From Neurospora tetrasperma FGSC 2508 (Eukaryota; Ascomycota; Sordariomycetes; Sordariales; Sordariaceae): a stretch of DNA of 64,000 nucleotides. Positions 9,452 through 22,440 of the stretch are shown here, piece after piece (positions within the stretch are counted from its first letter, which is position 1; every line of letters begins with the position of its first letter). The notes beneath the pieces are model-generated. The model had not been told where the DNA came from. It saw only the letters and a program-made list of their open reading frames with translations, and searched no databases. The position numbers and the translations under genes are program-made. The stretch spans positions 1,799,411 to 1,863,410 of the forward strand of contig NW_009799103.1 in the NCBI RefSeq assembly GCF_000213175.1, read 5' to 3'.

Positions 9452-11331
9452 TCAGACTGAATGGGAAATGGAAATGCCACCGCTCAGCAAACGATAGTTG
9501 GACAACTTCAGCGACAGAGCCCTGGCCCTGGGGAAGTCAGGGTTGATGACCATTCTGCCATCTTTGCTGTAGCCAACCTCACCAAACGACTCGGACAATT
9601 CCTCGAAGCGCACCGAGGGCCGGACGCGGTTGAGTTCGCTAACAATTACCTCGCTCCAGACACCGGATGCCCAACCGTTGCGTAACTGGAAGTATGGATT
9701 TAACGGGGGAACGGGAGAATCTGAAATTCAATGTTAGTCATAAATTCACTAGAAAGAGAAGGGTGCCCAATGAGTGACATACCAAGGTCGACATAGCGTA
9801 TGCGCAGGTATTTAACCGAAGTCAGCTTCTCCAAAGAGCGGATACCCGCGAGTACCAGAGCCTCAAACGCCTTGATAAAAAACATGTCTGTGATTCCCGA
9901 CCCAGATTCGTTCCAGTGTGCCACGTTTCGGCAGCAGTTCTTGACTGTAATATCGATCGATTTGAGACGTGGATTTCGGATGTCCTTCAACCGGTGTGCC
10001 AGGTCAATGAAAAACTGTTTGCAAACCCTTCCCGTGTAAGAAAAGTGTTCCATAGAAGGTAATGCTGCAGCTTGTGCTAGGGTCGAGCAGAAATGCACCT
10101 TTGTCCTGACTTTGTTGAAGTAATGTGGAAAGGATAGTTCTCGCCGATAATCGCCTTCAATGCAGAGATTAAGGGTGGACAGGCTCATGGGCTGCCCAAG
10201 GACTTCAGCCATGGTGAGATAACTCTTGGACTTGGGCTTGCTGTAGGAACCGTGCCATTCCTGCAAGTTGGGGAGAGCCGACATGATGGCTTCCCAGTCT
10301 TGCAGGCTCCTGATCAGGTTCCACTGTCCCTTGCAGATAAGTGTCCGAATGGTTTCGACCTTGGGCATCGCCCTAAGCTGCCCGCGTTCTTCCCGAATCC
10401 AATGTCGCACTTTCGGCGCTTTCTTTCTTTCGCCACCTTCTAGGGTAAGGACGGAAACTTCAGGAAAGGTCTCGGCGACGAAGTAGAAGGCCTCTTCTAG
10501 GGAGCAATTGTTCCCCGGTAATAGGTAGGTCGCATTGGTCAAGCCATCGGCAGTGACGGTAGGCAAAACATTGGTGTTGGAGACTGCCAAGGGGCCGTAC
10601 TTTGGCTGGAAGACGGGAAACCAGACCTCGATATGCTTGACGTAGCAGCGCAAATGCGGGTTCTGGCAGAACCAGGAAAACGAGCCGCGCAATGATTCGA
10701 TCGTGGCCTTGAGCTTGATGTGCCGATATAGTCGCTCCTGGATCAGGATCCTCCATACACTGCTGACCAACGATAACTCTGACAGTTCCCTTCGCCGCGA
10801 GTGCCTCAGTGCGGTGCCCCATCGTACAATGGAGCTCTTTGAGGCTGGCGAAATGCGGAAGCCGAACAAGTGGTCGAGGATGCATTCGTGGATCTCGGCG
10901 GGGAGATGGTTGAGGTTAACGCCAACGCTTTGGCTCGGACCGGGCAGAGCGCCGGAAGACGGTTGACAGTGGCCAGGCTCGTCTAGATCCATCAGGTCCT
11001 CGGCGGGACAAGTGGCTCTTCGCATCGTGGCATTTCGAGGATCCGCGTGCGGAAACGGGGTGCTGCTTGGACGGGTGGGTGGGATGAAATCTTGCAGCCC
11101 AACCTGGTCGAGTGGTGGGCTGGACGAACCCGGCGATACCGGGTTTGAGGCTGTGGTCATAATGTTGGCCAACTCGACTGTTGCCCTGCCCTCCTCTTCT
11201 TCTTGCAGTGATTGGTCCCTCTCGGCTCTTGGTAGGCGGGTGTCCAGAGTCAAGGGCTCGGAGTGCATCGGGTCGCTGGGCGGTGTCATGTTGGAATCTC
11301 TGGCGTATATGGTGGATGCCGTACTAGTCAT
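9452..11331 (-). CDS. F-box domain protein
   Basis: Two exons, 11331-9783 and 9720-9452, with a 62-nt intron (GTATGT..TTTCAG); the joined frame gives 605 aa and keeps an uninterrupted C-terminus. An F-box-like segment (LNHLPAEIHECILDHLFGF) starts near residue 142, after a disordered, acidic, Ser/Pro-rich N-terminus. F-box proteins bind Skp1 and bring substrates to SCF ubiquitin ligases. The rest (SWFCQNPHLRCYVKHIEVWF, then FPEVSVLTLEGGER) resembles the large fungal family of F-box proteins with degenerate LRR-like C-termini. The substrate is unknown. The intron was placed by the reading-frame change and by clean donor and acceptor sites. Confidence 0.8.
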
Positions 11332-14300
11332 CTGGTGCCTTCAAGGTCATGACATGCGGGCAAGCGAGAAATATGTCGTCTGTCTCGCTCTGGCCGCCAA
11401 GGAAGGGGCGTGTAGTGACGGCTGAGTTTGTCACGATGAAAGCGACGTAAGGTACCTAGAAGGATGTCCAGAGTAATGGAATGGTACGTATGGTGGTTGA
11501 TGTGGGTAGGGGAGGGGGGAGGAGAGACGAGACCAAGGACGGAACAACGACACGGCGGCGCAGGGAACGGAGAACAAGAGGACGAGGAGCGCGACCTGAT
11601 GGAACGACGAGACTATGAATCGCGAAGGCTGGAAGGCTGGACTCTGGAGAAACACAACGAGCAACGAGGGGGTTGCTTGGGTCGCGTGCGCCGTCGGAGG
11701 TGGAATAATTCGCCCTGCGGGAGGAGCAAGTTGCTGTCGCAGTCGCACATCCAATATGCCTCGATTGAACACTGAGCGCCTGTTTATGCCTGTACTGCGT
11801 AGGTTGTCTGCGTGCGCTATGGGCCGATCGGTGTGCGATAAGCTGCCGAGATGGATGTAAGTCCTGTTGTCTCGACTTGGAGGAGTCGCGTGCCAGGAAA
11901 GCAAGCGGAATGAACGACAGGCAGGACACTGGACTTTGTCGACACTGCAGCAGGACGGCGGGGAGAAAAGTCACAGGTTGACGCCGACACCCCGACAACA
12001 GGACTTTTGGGACGGCTTGTTGACCGGGATTCAAACGGCCAGACCGTTCCCCAGGCTTAGATTGGCGGGTTTTGGATGATGGGGTTGGTTGGGGGGCATG
12101 CGTCGCTGCCGGGCGGGCGTGTGGTGTCTGAGTGGCTGCAGGCGGGCAGTGAGGTGTCTGGCTGTGGCAGGCTGCAGGTGTCTACACTACTCTACGGTAG
12201 AGTCTAATTAGTGCATGGTGCCCGAGACAGAGCGGACAGGAGGGACCCAACCTCGGTGGATTACCTTGGGTTCCCTTGGGGCTGTGGCGGGTAATGGGAA
12301 ATGTCTACATGTACCTACTTTTGAACATGATGCAGAGTATATAGGTAGGGACACTAGAGTGAGCTCGTAAGGCAAGGGCCCTTTGGTGCTACACTAAGTA
12401 CAGTAGCGACATGAAATTTGAAGAATCGAGCCGGGTGGCTGGTGAGCCATGTCCTTGGTCAAGTTGTTGCTGTTGTTGTAAAAGTGGGTGGTGCCGGGCG
12501 TGGATGGCGATCATGGCGGAGGCTCGGATCCGATGGAGGCTGGGAGGGAGATGGCAGAGGATGGAAAGCTTCTAACAAATGCCCCTCTAGGATGATAAAG
12601 TACCGCATGCGGATTCAAGGTACCACTAACTCTGGCCCACATGCATTGTTGGTTGGTGTCGACAAGCGACCGACGGGAGACCCTACCCGCGAGGTCAACG
12701 GAAGTGGAGAACGGACAATCTGTCGGAAACCAAAACGTTTAAAGGACGATCTTGGATGAAAAGTGCACCTTTTTCCACGACACTGCCCCCCTCCTCATCT
12801 CCCTTGTGTACCACGGCAGTGTTGCCATCGATATGAGGCCCTATTTTTGGATTGCACCACACAGATTTTGCAGTTCTTGTTTATATACCTGTAAAACACC
12901 TTTCCTCCAGGCCTTCCCAAGAACAAACATCGTGCGAACAACAATCCATCAACCGACGGGCACGCACCCAGAAATCCTAACTTTGCACAACGACAATCAC
13001 AGCGCATTGAATAGCCTGCCTCTATTGTCATGATGCCGTTGTTCAATCAATACCGACATCACGATACTTAGTGGCAATCAAGGAAGAAACCTGTCGTGCT
13101 GCACTGAGTCTGCAAGGAATCGACACGACTTGAAAATCATGACGATACCTCATCTGGCACTTGATGCGATGCATGGCCAAGATACCTCATCTTGAGCAAT
13201 ATGCAACAATTCGGCGAGGGGGGAGGGAAGAGGGGCACTAGTACGTACGACAAGAACAAGATCACGCCCGGTCTAGGCTGTGCACGTACCGTGTGTACTC
13301 GTCAATCACCAAAACCACAAGGCTGTCTCACACGCGTCATTGAAAGCCCTCCGAAGAGACGGAGACCTAATCGGAGCCGGACCCATTGCTGGTAGGCCGG
13401 CTCAGCTTCAGACGGGATTCCGGAGTCCGTACACGGCACCCGACGGGACCTACACTCCCGGACCCCACTCGATTAAAGTGGGACCTGACTAACCCAGCAA
13501 ACACCCGGACCCTATTCTAGACTGCCCGCTGGCTGTGAACAGAGCACGGGGAGCACGGGAGCGAGATCAGTACCTAGTATAGTAGTCCCGTCCCGTCAGC
13601 TCCGTATTGAAATCCGAATAAGCGCATCAACAACTTCACCACCGTCTTTGATGGCCCAGAGTGCCCCTCGCCACTCCTCAGTTTCAGTCCTCTCCGGGCC
13701 CGTCCGATCAATGTCTCCTTCCTCAATAGGATCATAGCAATTCAGCAAGGTGCTCCTTATATGACTTTAACCTTGAACATGACTACTGTCAAGGGTCTCA
13801 AGCTTCAGCACCACGTCTTGTTATACTAACATGATCCCACTTCGGAAATGACAGTGTGACGCCGCTGCAATGGTAGCATTCGCTCAGACACGAAACATGA
13901 TGCAGCGCCGCGAACGACACCCGTTTGGTGTGGTGGAGACTGCCCTGGATGCGGAGAGGCGCTACGCTCTGTCTTGGCGTAGTTGGCGACGTGTTTCAGA
14001 CTGCAAACCAGCGCTTGCAATAATCCCCCGCAGCGACTGTTGAGCCTCCTCTTCCTCGCACACCGCACTCCCAAGTTCACGGGCGACGGCTTTGAACCCG
14101 CGTCATCATCGGCTTCATCACAATCAGCATGTCAAGACACTGCGCGTCTCAGGTTCTCATGTGCTGATATCATAGCTCTATTCCATGTAACAGACCCCTT
14201 TGTTTCCTTGGGCGTCATGGCATTAGGGTTGCTCGATACAGCAAATGTGTGTATGACGGTTAGACAAATATACATAGGTATGAGGGTGTAGGTACGTATT

Positions 14301-15658
14301 TACCCAACAATTCGTTTGCCTTGGTAATGATCCGTTCCTTGTCCACTGCCGTCGATCGCCAAGAACCGACCCAACCGAGCCTCACCAACATCACAGCGCC
14401 TACAGCCGACTATTCGGAGACTAACATACGTGCTTGAGGCATTGCCTCTAGGTCTAAACCCACCCTGTAATCACGGTCCCGGCTAGGGATCATGTTCATC
14501 TGGCGCCAACAGTGATTTCCCCAAATCGATTGGAGAAGCACTCGGATTCCATATCCCCTTCATGCACACACATATATCAGTAATTTGCCGGCCGTGTTTG
14601 CCTATTCGCCATCCCGAGCAAAAACACACCAACTATTGCCATCAGGAGTGGGTTCGGCAGCATACCCAATGGCGAAACGAATGAGACTATAACTCTCAAA
14701 AGGGGCAAATGAACGGACATAGCTTCAAAGACTGCCAACCCGCCCAGAGTTCACATCCACGCCCACATTCGCCCAGACACGCGCATCTGTCTCGTCGCGT
14801 GGGATCTCGGAAAGATTCTGTAACCTCCAGACAGTGGCGTTTGAGGTTTAAGGGGGCGCACTCGCCTATAGCGTGACGAATCCCACCTGGCGTTACGGCT
14901 TCCTGGGTTCCGAATGGTGGGATTCGGACGGCATACCCCAGCTTTATACCTCTTGGCAGGCAAGGATGTTTTGCTATGCTTGGCGTCCCGGACATCGACT
15001 TCACCATTCAGCAGAACCATCCAGGAACCATCCAGGAGGCCCAGAACCGCTATGATGCCGTAGCATTTTCCCAGTGTCCTGTCCGTGGTAGCGGTCCCTG
15101 CAGGTTCGCCAATGTTTCGGTAACGGCCCCCTTTACGACGTTACCGTCACGACGTAACCCCCTTCTTCGAGACATCATGGACCCCCAAAGGGGCCTCGGG
15201 ATGCAACTGTCCTCGCCCATGCGCCAGGTTCGAGCGGAATTCAAATAGGCCGGTACTGGGCTGTTTCAATCATGTCGTCTCAACCCAGCATCGACTTTGT
15301 TCTTGTTTCCCTCTTCCCCCTTCGCTTCTCCTCGCCGTGGGCACCACTGACGGCCTTCCTCTGCCCTCCGGATCTCTTTTCACGTATTGCTGTGCATACG
15401 CCATCCTTCTTTTTGCTTGTTTATACATTGACAAACACGATCCTTTGCCGGCCTTGGATCTTAGTTGGTCGATCAAACATTCCGTTCGTTTACCACCAAC
15501 CTTATACCTCGACATCTGTCTGTGACTTCAACTATCAGCCTCTCTTTTCACACGGCATATTCTCGACACTTCGCTGTACAATCTAGGTGGTAGCAGCCTG
15601 GACACTATTCAGCATCTTCATCCATAATTATCAAGAAGACACTTAAGAAAACGTCACC
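11332..15658. other. 4.3-kb gene-free region
   Basis: This stretch holds the F-box promoter (about 11332-12060, rich in GGGA/TCGT and giving overlapping spurious frames) and the promoter of the subtilase. It has a 15-nt hairpin-capable palindrome at 12189-12203 (ACTCTAC-G-GTAGAGT) and a doubled GAACCATCCAG at about 15014-15035. Frames up to 192 codons (12034-11456, minus) show no domain. No RNA gene or mobile element was recognised. Confidence 0.5.
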
Positions 15659-16960
15659 ATGGTTCGGTTTTCCGTCGCAGCTGCCTTCCTCCTCTCTGCC
15701 CTAGGCGTCACTGCCGCTCCTTCGGGAGGAAGACACAACCATCAGAACACCCAGAACACTGGTGCCACCGCTGGTAACGCCGCCGGTGTTCCCGTCTCCA
15801 ACTCCGACATCAGCAACATCATTCCCGGCCGCTACATTGTCGTCTACAACAACACCTTTGGTGAAGAGGCCATCAGTGCCCATCAGATCAAGGTCACCTC
15901 GCTGGTGGCCAAGCGCAACCTGGGCAAGCGCGACGCCAAGACCGGCAGAATCATGTCCCCCAGTGTTAAGGCCTTCAAGATGGGCACATGGCGCGCCATG
16001 GCTCTCGACGCCGATGATGACATGATCAATGACATCAACTCCGCCCAGGAGGTCGAGTACATCGAGGCGGATCAGTACGTCAAGCTCAACGCCCTCACCT
16101 CGCAGAACTCGACCACCACCGGCCTGGCCCGCCTCAGCCACGCCGGCCCCAGCAAGCAGGCGGCCCCCTACATCTTCGACAGCTCCGCCGGCGAGGGCAT
16201 CACCGCCTTCGTCGTCGATACCGGTATCCGCGTCACTCACTCCGAGTACGAAGGCCGCGCCACCTTCGCCGCCAACTTCGTCAACAACGTCGACACAGAC
16301 GAAAATGGCCATGGATCCCACGTCGCGGGTACGATCGCCGGTGCCACCTTTGGCGTCGCCAAGAAGGCTAAGCTGGTCGCCGTCAAGGTCCTCGACGGCT
16401 CCGGCTCCGGCTCCAACTCGGGCGTGTTGCAAGGCATGCAGTTCGTCGCCGACACGGCCACCTCGCAGAAGCTCGGCGGCAAAGCCGTCTTGAACATGTC
16501 CCTCGGTGGCGGCAAGTCGCGCGCCATCAACAGCGCCATCAACCAGATTGCTGCCGCTGGCGTCGTCCCCGTCGTCGCTGCGGGTAACGAGAACCAGGAC
16601 ACTGCCAACACCTCACCCGGTTCCGCGCCCGCCGCCATCACCGTTGGCGCCATTGACCAGCGCACCGACGCCCGCGCCTCCTTCTCCAACTTTGGTGCTG
16701 GCGTTGACATCTTTGCTCCCGGCGTCAACGTCCTGTCAGTTGGCATCACCAGCGATACTGCCACTGACACGCTCAGCGGCACCTCCATGGCTAGCCCCCA
16801 CGTTGCTGGCCTCGCTGCCTACCTGATGGCCCTTGAGGGCCTCACAGATGTCACGGCTGTTGGCAACAGGATCAAGGAGTTGGCGCAGAAGACGGGCGCC
16901 AAGGTGACTAACAATGTTAGGGGAACGACGTCGTTGATTGCTAACAATGGCAACCTCTAA
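15659..16960 (+). CDS. Secreted subtilisin-like serine protease (S8, proteinase K type)
   Basis: A single exon of 433 aa. The signal peptide covers residues 1-20 (hydrophobic core [14 protein letters not shown]). An I9 propeptide/inhibitor domain follows at about 57-142 (GRYIVVYNN ... [11 protein letters not shown]), then the S8 catalytic domain. The catalytic triad is D187 in VVDTGI, H218 in GHGSHVAG and S376 in GTSMASPH; the oxyanion asparagine is N310 in AAGNEN. Layout and length match the fungal proteinase K/oryzin family, which are extracellular nutritional proteases made as zymogens. Codon use is strongly C-ending, which leaves long open frames on the other strand and suggests high expression. 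The ATG at 15659 has a good CACCATGG context. The cleavage site between propeptide and mature enzyme (about 150-165) is inferred. Confidence 0.96.
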   Translation: MVRFSVAAAFLLSALGVTAAPSGGRHNHQNTQNTGATAGNAAGVPVSNSDISNIIPGRYIVVYNNTFGEEAISAHQIKVTSLVAKRNLGKRDAKTGRIMSPSVKAFKMGTWRAMALDADDDMINDINSAQEVEYIEADQYVKLNALTSQNSTTTGLARLSHAGPSKQAAPYIFDSSAGEGITAFVVDTGIRVTHSEYEGRATFAANFVNNVDTDENGHGSHVAGTIAGATFGVAKKAKLVAVKVLDGSGSGSNSGVLQGMQFVADTATSQKLGGKAVLNMSLGGGKSRAINSAINQIAAAGVVPVVAAGNENQDTANTSPGSAPAAITVGAIDQRTDARASFSNFGAGVDIFAPGVNVLSVGITSDTATDTLSGTSMASPHVAGLAAYLMALEGLTDVTAVGNRIKELAQKTGAKVTNNVRGTTSLIANNGNL

Positions 16961-18687
16961 GGGTTCAAATACTGGTTGCCTCTCGGGGCAGGGAGTGAAA
17001 AAAACAAAAACAAAAATGAAGGGATGCTTGTTTTCTTATGCTGGAGAGGAATGATTACTTGAACTGGAAGCGATCTTGTTACTGTTATAGTTGTTTACGG
17101 AAACGAAGTCAAAGTGTGTATATATAGTCAGCCAAGACAGACCATCGTCCGTCGTCATGCTTTGCGAGGCCTGAATTGGATGGAAAGATAAAGGGTTGTT
17201 GGATAATTCATCTTTTTGAATATTCAAGTCGTTACAAACATGTATGACCCAATAATTCCTCAGTATTTCGTTGTGACTCGTCCGCTGAATTACCATCAGT
17301 TAGGAAATGACTAGGTGTAGTTCCTACTCCGCTCTGTGACCGTTTCCTTCTCGGCCTAGCAGCAGAAGAGGTCAATATAAGGAGGAGTTTCGAATATTGA
17401 CAGACTCCCTTGATCGTAAACACACAACACCCTCCTCAGTGCCTCTCACTCGCACTTTCCACCTGTCCCAACAACCCCGGTGAGATTTATTTATGCATAT
17501 ACATAGGTAGATATGCATGCGTCCCGTCGTTGTAGGGTGTTCCCGAAATTACATATATCAAGACGCGCCTTGCTTTCTCTACTTCAGTTCTGTCGCTAGT
17601 TGCGTCCCAGGCAGGTACAAGCCGGTAGAAAGGGATGCTTGTGGTGAAACAGCCACGCAGGTACCGACCCGAACGGTAAGTACGAAGCAATAATGTAACA
17701 AACAACTGAAACCAGTCAGTTGTCTGTCAGCTTGTGGCGCCTATCGCCATTGGATAATCTTGATGGCTTCTTACCCGCCCGCCCGCCCGCCCGCCCGTCC
17801 CGACTGGCATTGGGGTAAATTATTTGACTTGGTGTCGTCACGTACTGGCTGTACATACACACTCTTTCTTCGAGTGATCGAACATCGTGCATTAAGTAGC
17901 ACATGGACTCTTCACTTCACTGCTTGATTGAGATGTTTGAGCGCACATTAAGAGGTACGAGTTAATCTTTCATTTTTATTTGTGTAGGATGATATTCATA
18001 GGATCAAAGTTGAACGATAAAATGTACGCAATCCGCCGGCAACAGACTCCTTGCCGTAGAAAGTGAGTCCCTGATGACGACGTGCCCGGATACCAGGCTA
18101 CTTGCAGGGTGAGGTTTGATTTCAGCACATCTTCGGCACAACCATAGCCATTGATGGTTCTCTCATGAAGAGGGAACGCGACTAGATTGCAATTTGACAT
18201 CCGTGCTAGTTCCTGCGTGTACATGTTCATGTCAATGATTGAAGGAAGGGTAGCAAACATTTGAGACTGACTGCCCATTCTCAGATCTCCTCAGAGGTAG
18301 ATGAACGGAGAGGGGGAAAGAAGGTTCAATGGTCGTTTATTAAAACAAATGTTAGTAATTGTCGTTCCTCGAAACCCAGGCCACGAGGCACACTGATCTT
18401 TCATCAGGGGCTGGGTAGGGGAACATAAAAGGGGCATCGCCGTACCCCTTCCCCGACCACGAACGCCCGGCTTGCCGCGTCTCCCAAACCAGAAAATTAC
18501 CTGTATATCGCCCGCGCAAGAAGGTACTCGCCTCGTAATCATACGAAAGTCATCGCTAATTCAATATCACATGAGATATTACATGCTGGCTTAAACCGAT
18601 CTATCGTTGGTCGTTTGTGTGTGGTGTCGAAAGATCCGATCAGGCGCCGGTCATTAAAGGGTGTTGATCGAATTGATGGCTGATGCA
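16961..18687. other. 1.7-kb gene-free region, subtilase and squalene synthase 3' flanks
   Basis: It lies between two convergent genes. It contains a GCCC microsatellite at 17774-17797. Short minus-strand frames up to 100 codons have no recognisable domain. Nothing else is seen. Confidence 0.5.
17774..17797. repeat. (GCCC)n microsatellite
   Basis: About six tandem copies of a GC-only tetranucleotide in intergenic DNA. Such runs are common in Sordariales intergenic DNA. Confidence 0.9.
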
Positions 18688-20341
18688 TTACAACTCCTGA
18701 TGCACCACCGTTGTGGGGATGCTGGATACTGTGGCACTCGAGACAGCAGCGGCCCCATTAACCAACGTGCCGACTCTTGCTGTGATGTCTTCGTAGGCCA
18801 TGTCGAATCGAGCACCCATGAGCCACGCGGCTCCAATCTATACAGTTGTTAGCATGTGAACGAGCAAGCCGACCACGCGGAGGTTGTGGTGACGAACAGA
18901 GATACCCACCATAAGACCGCCCATAACGAACAGGACACCAATCATGGACAAGACCAGGAAGGTGGTGTCACCATTGTCCGTGGTGTTTGCCGCTGCTTGG
19001 TTGGAATTTTGGGCCTGTGCGAGTGCGATTTTCTTGGGGTCTTGGGTGGGGAAGATGGACTCGATGAATTGCTCGATCTGTAGAGGCTTTTGTCAGCTTA
19101 GACTCGAAAAGGAAGATGCGGATGACAATTCTTACCTTTCCGCATTGGACGCTGATTGCCAGGTAATTGGGATCTCTTGGATCGTTCTTCTTGTGTATCC
19201 TCCTCGCGTATCTGCGGAACACCTCGCACACTACGCGAAGATTCTGTGTCGACTCCATCATGAGCTGGCAGGCGTCACCCTTGGTGATCTTGACGTTTCT
19301 CTCAAAGATGGCTGGGTTGCGGAAGACGAGTTCTAATGTTGCAATGGCCATAGCCTGGGGAATAGCGACGAAGTTGAACACACTCTGGTCGCGCATACCG
19401 GCCATGTAGAATAAACAATCCTCGGTGTGCTTGAGCGCATTGAGGACCATCTCCGAACTGCACTGGAGCGCCTTTTCCCGGTTCTGAGGTTTGAACATGT
19501 CGTCCCATGTGTTGACATACTTGCTCCAAATTGTCTTGGGCCAGAATCGTCGCTTGTCGACGTAATCCTCGTGGATGTCACGGATAATGTTGGTCTTTTG
19601 AAGGAACTGACCCATGCTCTCCGTCAGCTCCATACGCTCGAGGAGCGCTGGGTTGGCGAGATTACTCTCGACAAAAAGACGGGTGAGACCCTCGCCCACC
19701 AAACCGGCCACGTAATGGCAGTAAAGCTCGTATTCCTCAATGGTGTTAACACCGTTGGTGTTGTGCTCGGCGTTCAAGGCATAGTCGGCCATACCATTGC
19801 CCATCTTGACCGTGATTTCGCGGATGATGTCGTAGTAAGGCTTCTTGACCTTCTTCAACTCTGCAATGACATCGTCAAAGTGAACCAGGAGTTCACGATC
19901 CTTCTCGTTAGGGCCATTCTCGGTAAAGGTCCAGCCATCAATCTCCATCAAATCGGCGAACTCGCGCAGTAAGGGCTCCTTCTTGGCGAGATCGATAGTC
20001 ATGTCATCCTCGATCGTGTCAAGGCCACGAAGTACCAAGTAGAAGAGGCAGATGGGCATCAGGAGCTCGGGGTTGAGCTCCTGAATGACGGCGGAGAATG
20101 ACCGCGAGGTCAGTTCGAGATAGCGGAAGCATGCCTTCTCTGTCTCGGTCTCCTTGGAAGGGTCGCGCCTGTGAACGGGCTCATGCCATACCTTCCTGTA
20201 CGAGTCTTACAATTAGCACGTGGACAACCCAAGACAACGGGAGGGTGGAAGGGGGAAAAGGGGAGGCGCATACCATTGAACGATGGACCTCAACTGGTTG
20301 GGGTGGAGAAGGAAATATGCGGCCTTCGTAAACGCGCCCAT
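18688..20341 (-). CDS. erg9: Squalene synthase (farnesyl-diphosphate farnesyltransferase)
   Basis: Four exons, 20341-20274, 20195-19136, 19077-18910 and 18837-18688, give 481 aa; introns are 78, 58 and 72 nt with GT..AG ends. The enzyme joins two farnesyl diphosphates through presqualene diphosphate to squalene, using NADPH, as the first committed step to ergosterol. Both Asp-rich Mg-binding motifs are present: LDTIEDD (82-87) and DIHEDY (229-234). Other signatures are [18 protein letters not shown] and [18 protein letters not shown]-terminal membrane anchor at about 416-440 ([15 protein letters not shown]) crosses the exon 3/4 junction and fixes it to the ER. The first exon codes only 22 full codons ([17 protein letters not shown]). 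All junctions keep the frame and restore family-consistent sequence. Confidence 0.96.
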
Positions 20342-22440
20342 GGTGATGATTTGTGATTTGAGTTTGCAACCCAACGTGTCTGTAACTATGCGCGCAAAGA
20401 AAGGCGAAGGCGGTGGAGGTATACCTCAGGGGGTTCGGCGCAGTCGGGTGGCCGGATGGATTAGGCCGAGTTACACGATAGGACTTGAAGATAAGATTAT
20501 AGGTTCCAATACATGTGAGAGGGGGTGAAAACAAGTAATACAAGAAGAGTATATTGTATTGTGGTAAAAAGACGACCAAGTCCAAATGGGAGGGGAAGAG
20601 AAAAGGTTGCTTCTTCTTGGGGTTGTCGCGACTCCACTCAAACTTTTGAATTCTTCCGGGGAACGGACAAGTTCGAATTGGCGAGATCGGGAAGGGGGGG
20701 TCTCGAGCCGGGGCGTTCAGTGAGCTGTCACTGGAGGAAGCTCACTTCAAGCTTGACGCCACCGTGCTGAGATTGCTGGTTGGGTGTCGTGGGTGACGGG
20801 CTGGTTGGTTGGTTGGGTAGTGAGCAGGAGAGACGGGGGGGGAATTGGAGCGGGATTAGGACAGATTTGGATTCAGGGTCGGGTGCAGTGGAGACTGGGG
20901 AAAGAAAGGACGGAAGGAAAGAAAATCCTCGAGCGAAGCGCCGGAGGGGAGAGATGTGGTCCGAGCTCCCAAAGCGCCGCTTGGCACCAACGGGGCGGTC
21001 AAAGTCAATGAGGGTTTCTCATTGGTCAATGGTGGTTCACCAAAGGGTGTAGAGCTGTCAGGGGCCTCATCTACCTGTCTGTGCCTTGCACTAGAGATTC
21101 CCGTCGATTTGGTGCTGTGCTGCTGCTGCTGCTGCTGCTGCTCACAATGAGGGGCAACTGTCTCCAAGTTCGAAGCTTGCTTAAGCAGGTTGAGCTAATG
21201 TCAGGATCCGTGCTCAAACGTCCGTCGAATAACGTAAAGACGTTGAGCTGCTGATATTTGGCTCATGTCGAAGGATCTTGGATGTAGGAACAGCCGATCT
21301 GTTGAAAGTGAAGAGCAAAAAAAGAGTTGCAAATAACTTTCGGGTTGATTGCAGTTTTGTGTGCGTCTGGCGTCTGCGGGGGATTTTATTCCGAGCTTCC
21401 AGATGAGTGGAGTAAGGGTCCGTCCGTCCTGTCCCGTAGCGACGGGACTGCGGCATGTCTTTGAACGGGAACGGGAATGCCCAGAATGCAAGCTGAGTTG
21501 AATGAACATGTTCAGGAACTCGCACGTGTCTGAAACAAAGAACAGTCTCAAAGTATGGAAGTCTCATGGTACAGGTGCCACGAGACTGACATAACGAATC
21601 GACAATATCAGATTACATCTTCTTATCTTTGGCAGCCGTACGGCAAAAACAAAAATAGACCCTGGCAAACACCGATACCGGTACAACGACGGGGACCTCA
21701 AGTACACGTACTGTTACAATTCAATGAGACAGCGAGGCTATGGATCACCTCGTCACAAACAGCCCATTTTCGAGAGACATGATGCATTGATCAATGTCCG
21801 GATTTGATACTTCCATCTAGGGCCAAGACCGTGAAAGGTGGTCATCAGGGGTCCTATATAGACTTTTTAGAAAAACTGGCTGGCCGCCAACGCGCCGCTC
21901 TCGTCATTTTTTTGTTTCTTTTCCAGACCATGGGGTGGTTCCCCCCTCCCCCGCGTTTCCCGCCCAACGGGTCAGATTCTGATTTACCGTCTTTTCAAGG
22001 GTTCAAGGGGAAAAGCCATCCAAGTGGATGATGGGAATCTCGACGTCTTGGGATGCAACCCGACCAGCGGCATTCCCATTACGTAGGTTCCCAAGCGGGT
22101 ACCTTCAGCCTATGTACCCTTTTCGGTTGACCTCCTTTCATGTGGCCAGCTCTCCAGACCGCGCTTTCACTTCCAATTCTGGGCTCTTGGGAAATGCTTT
22201 ACATTACTCCCTTCCCTTTCTTCCTCCCCTTCTGAGCTGGTTTCCTCACTTTGGTTTCTCAGCCCAACAAATCGTCTGTTCAGTCACGCCGTGACGTTCT
22301 CTCAAGGTCTACTCATCAGCTAAGCCAGAGCATAGTTTTTCTATTGCCCCGACTCATCCTCTTGTCGTCCTCGGTTCTGCTGCATCTTACCCTTCGTCAA
22401 CGCGGTTCAATCTCGAAACCGCAGCTCAACCACCCTCCTC
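20342..22440. other. 2.1-kb divergent promoter region, erg9 and epimerase/reductase
   Basis: It separates two divergently transcribed genes. It holds a CTG microsatellite (21120-21142) and G-rich tracts near 20690-20705 and 20815-20845. Open frames up to 134 codons on either strand show no domain. No RNA gene recognised. Confidence 0.5.
21120..21142. repeat. (CTG)n microsatellite
   Basis: About seven uninterrupted CTG units. On the minus strand it would read as Gln codons inside a spurious frame; there is no sign that it is translated. Confidence 0.9.

Noticed and set aside
11456-12034. 192-codon minus frame upstream of the F-box gene
   Set aside because: Ser/Arg-rich low-complexity sequence in the F-box promoter, with another frame of similar length overlapping it; no domain.
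15701-16432. 243-codon minus-strand frame opposite the subtilase
   Set aside because: It is a mirror of the strong C-ending codon bias of the subtilase gene. It has a Gly/Asp/Val-rich random composition and no domain.
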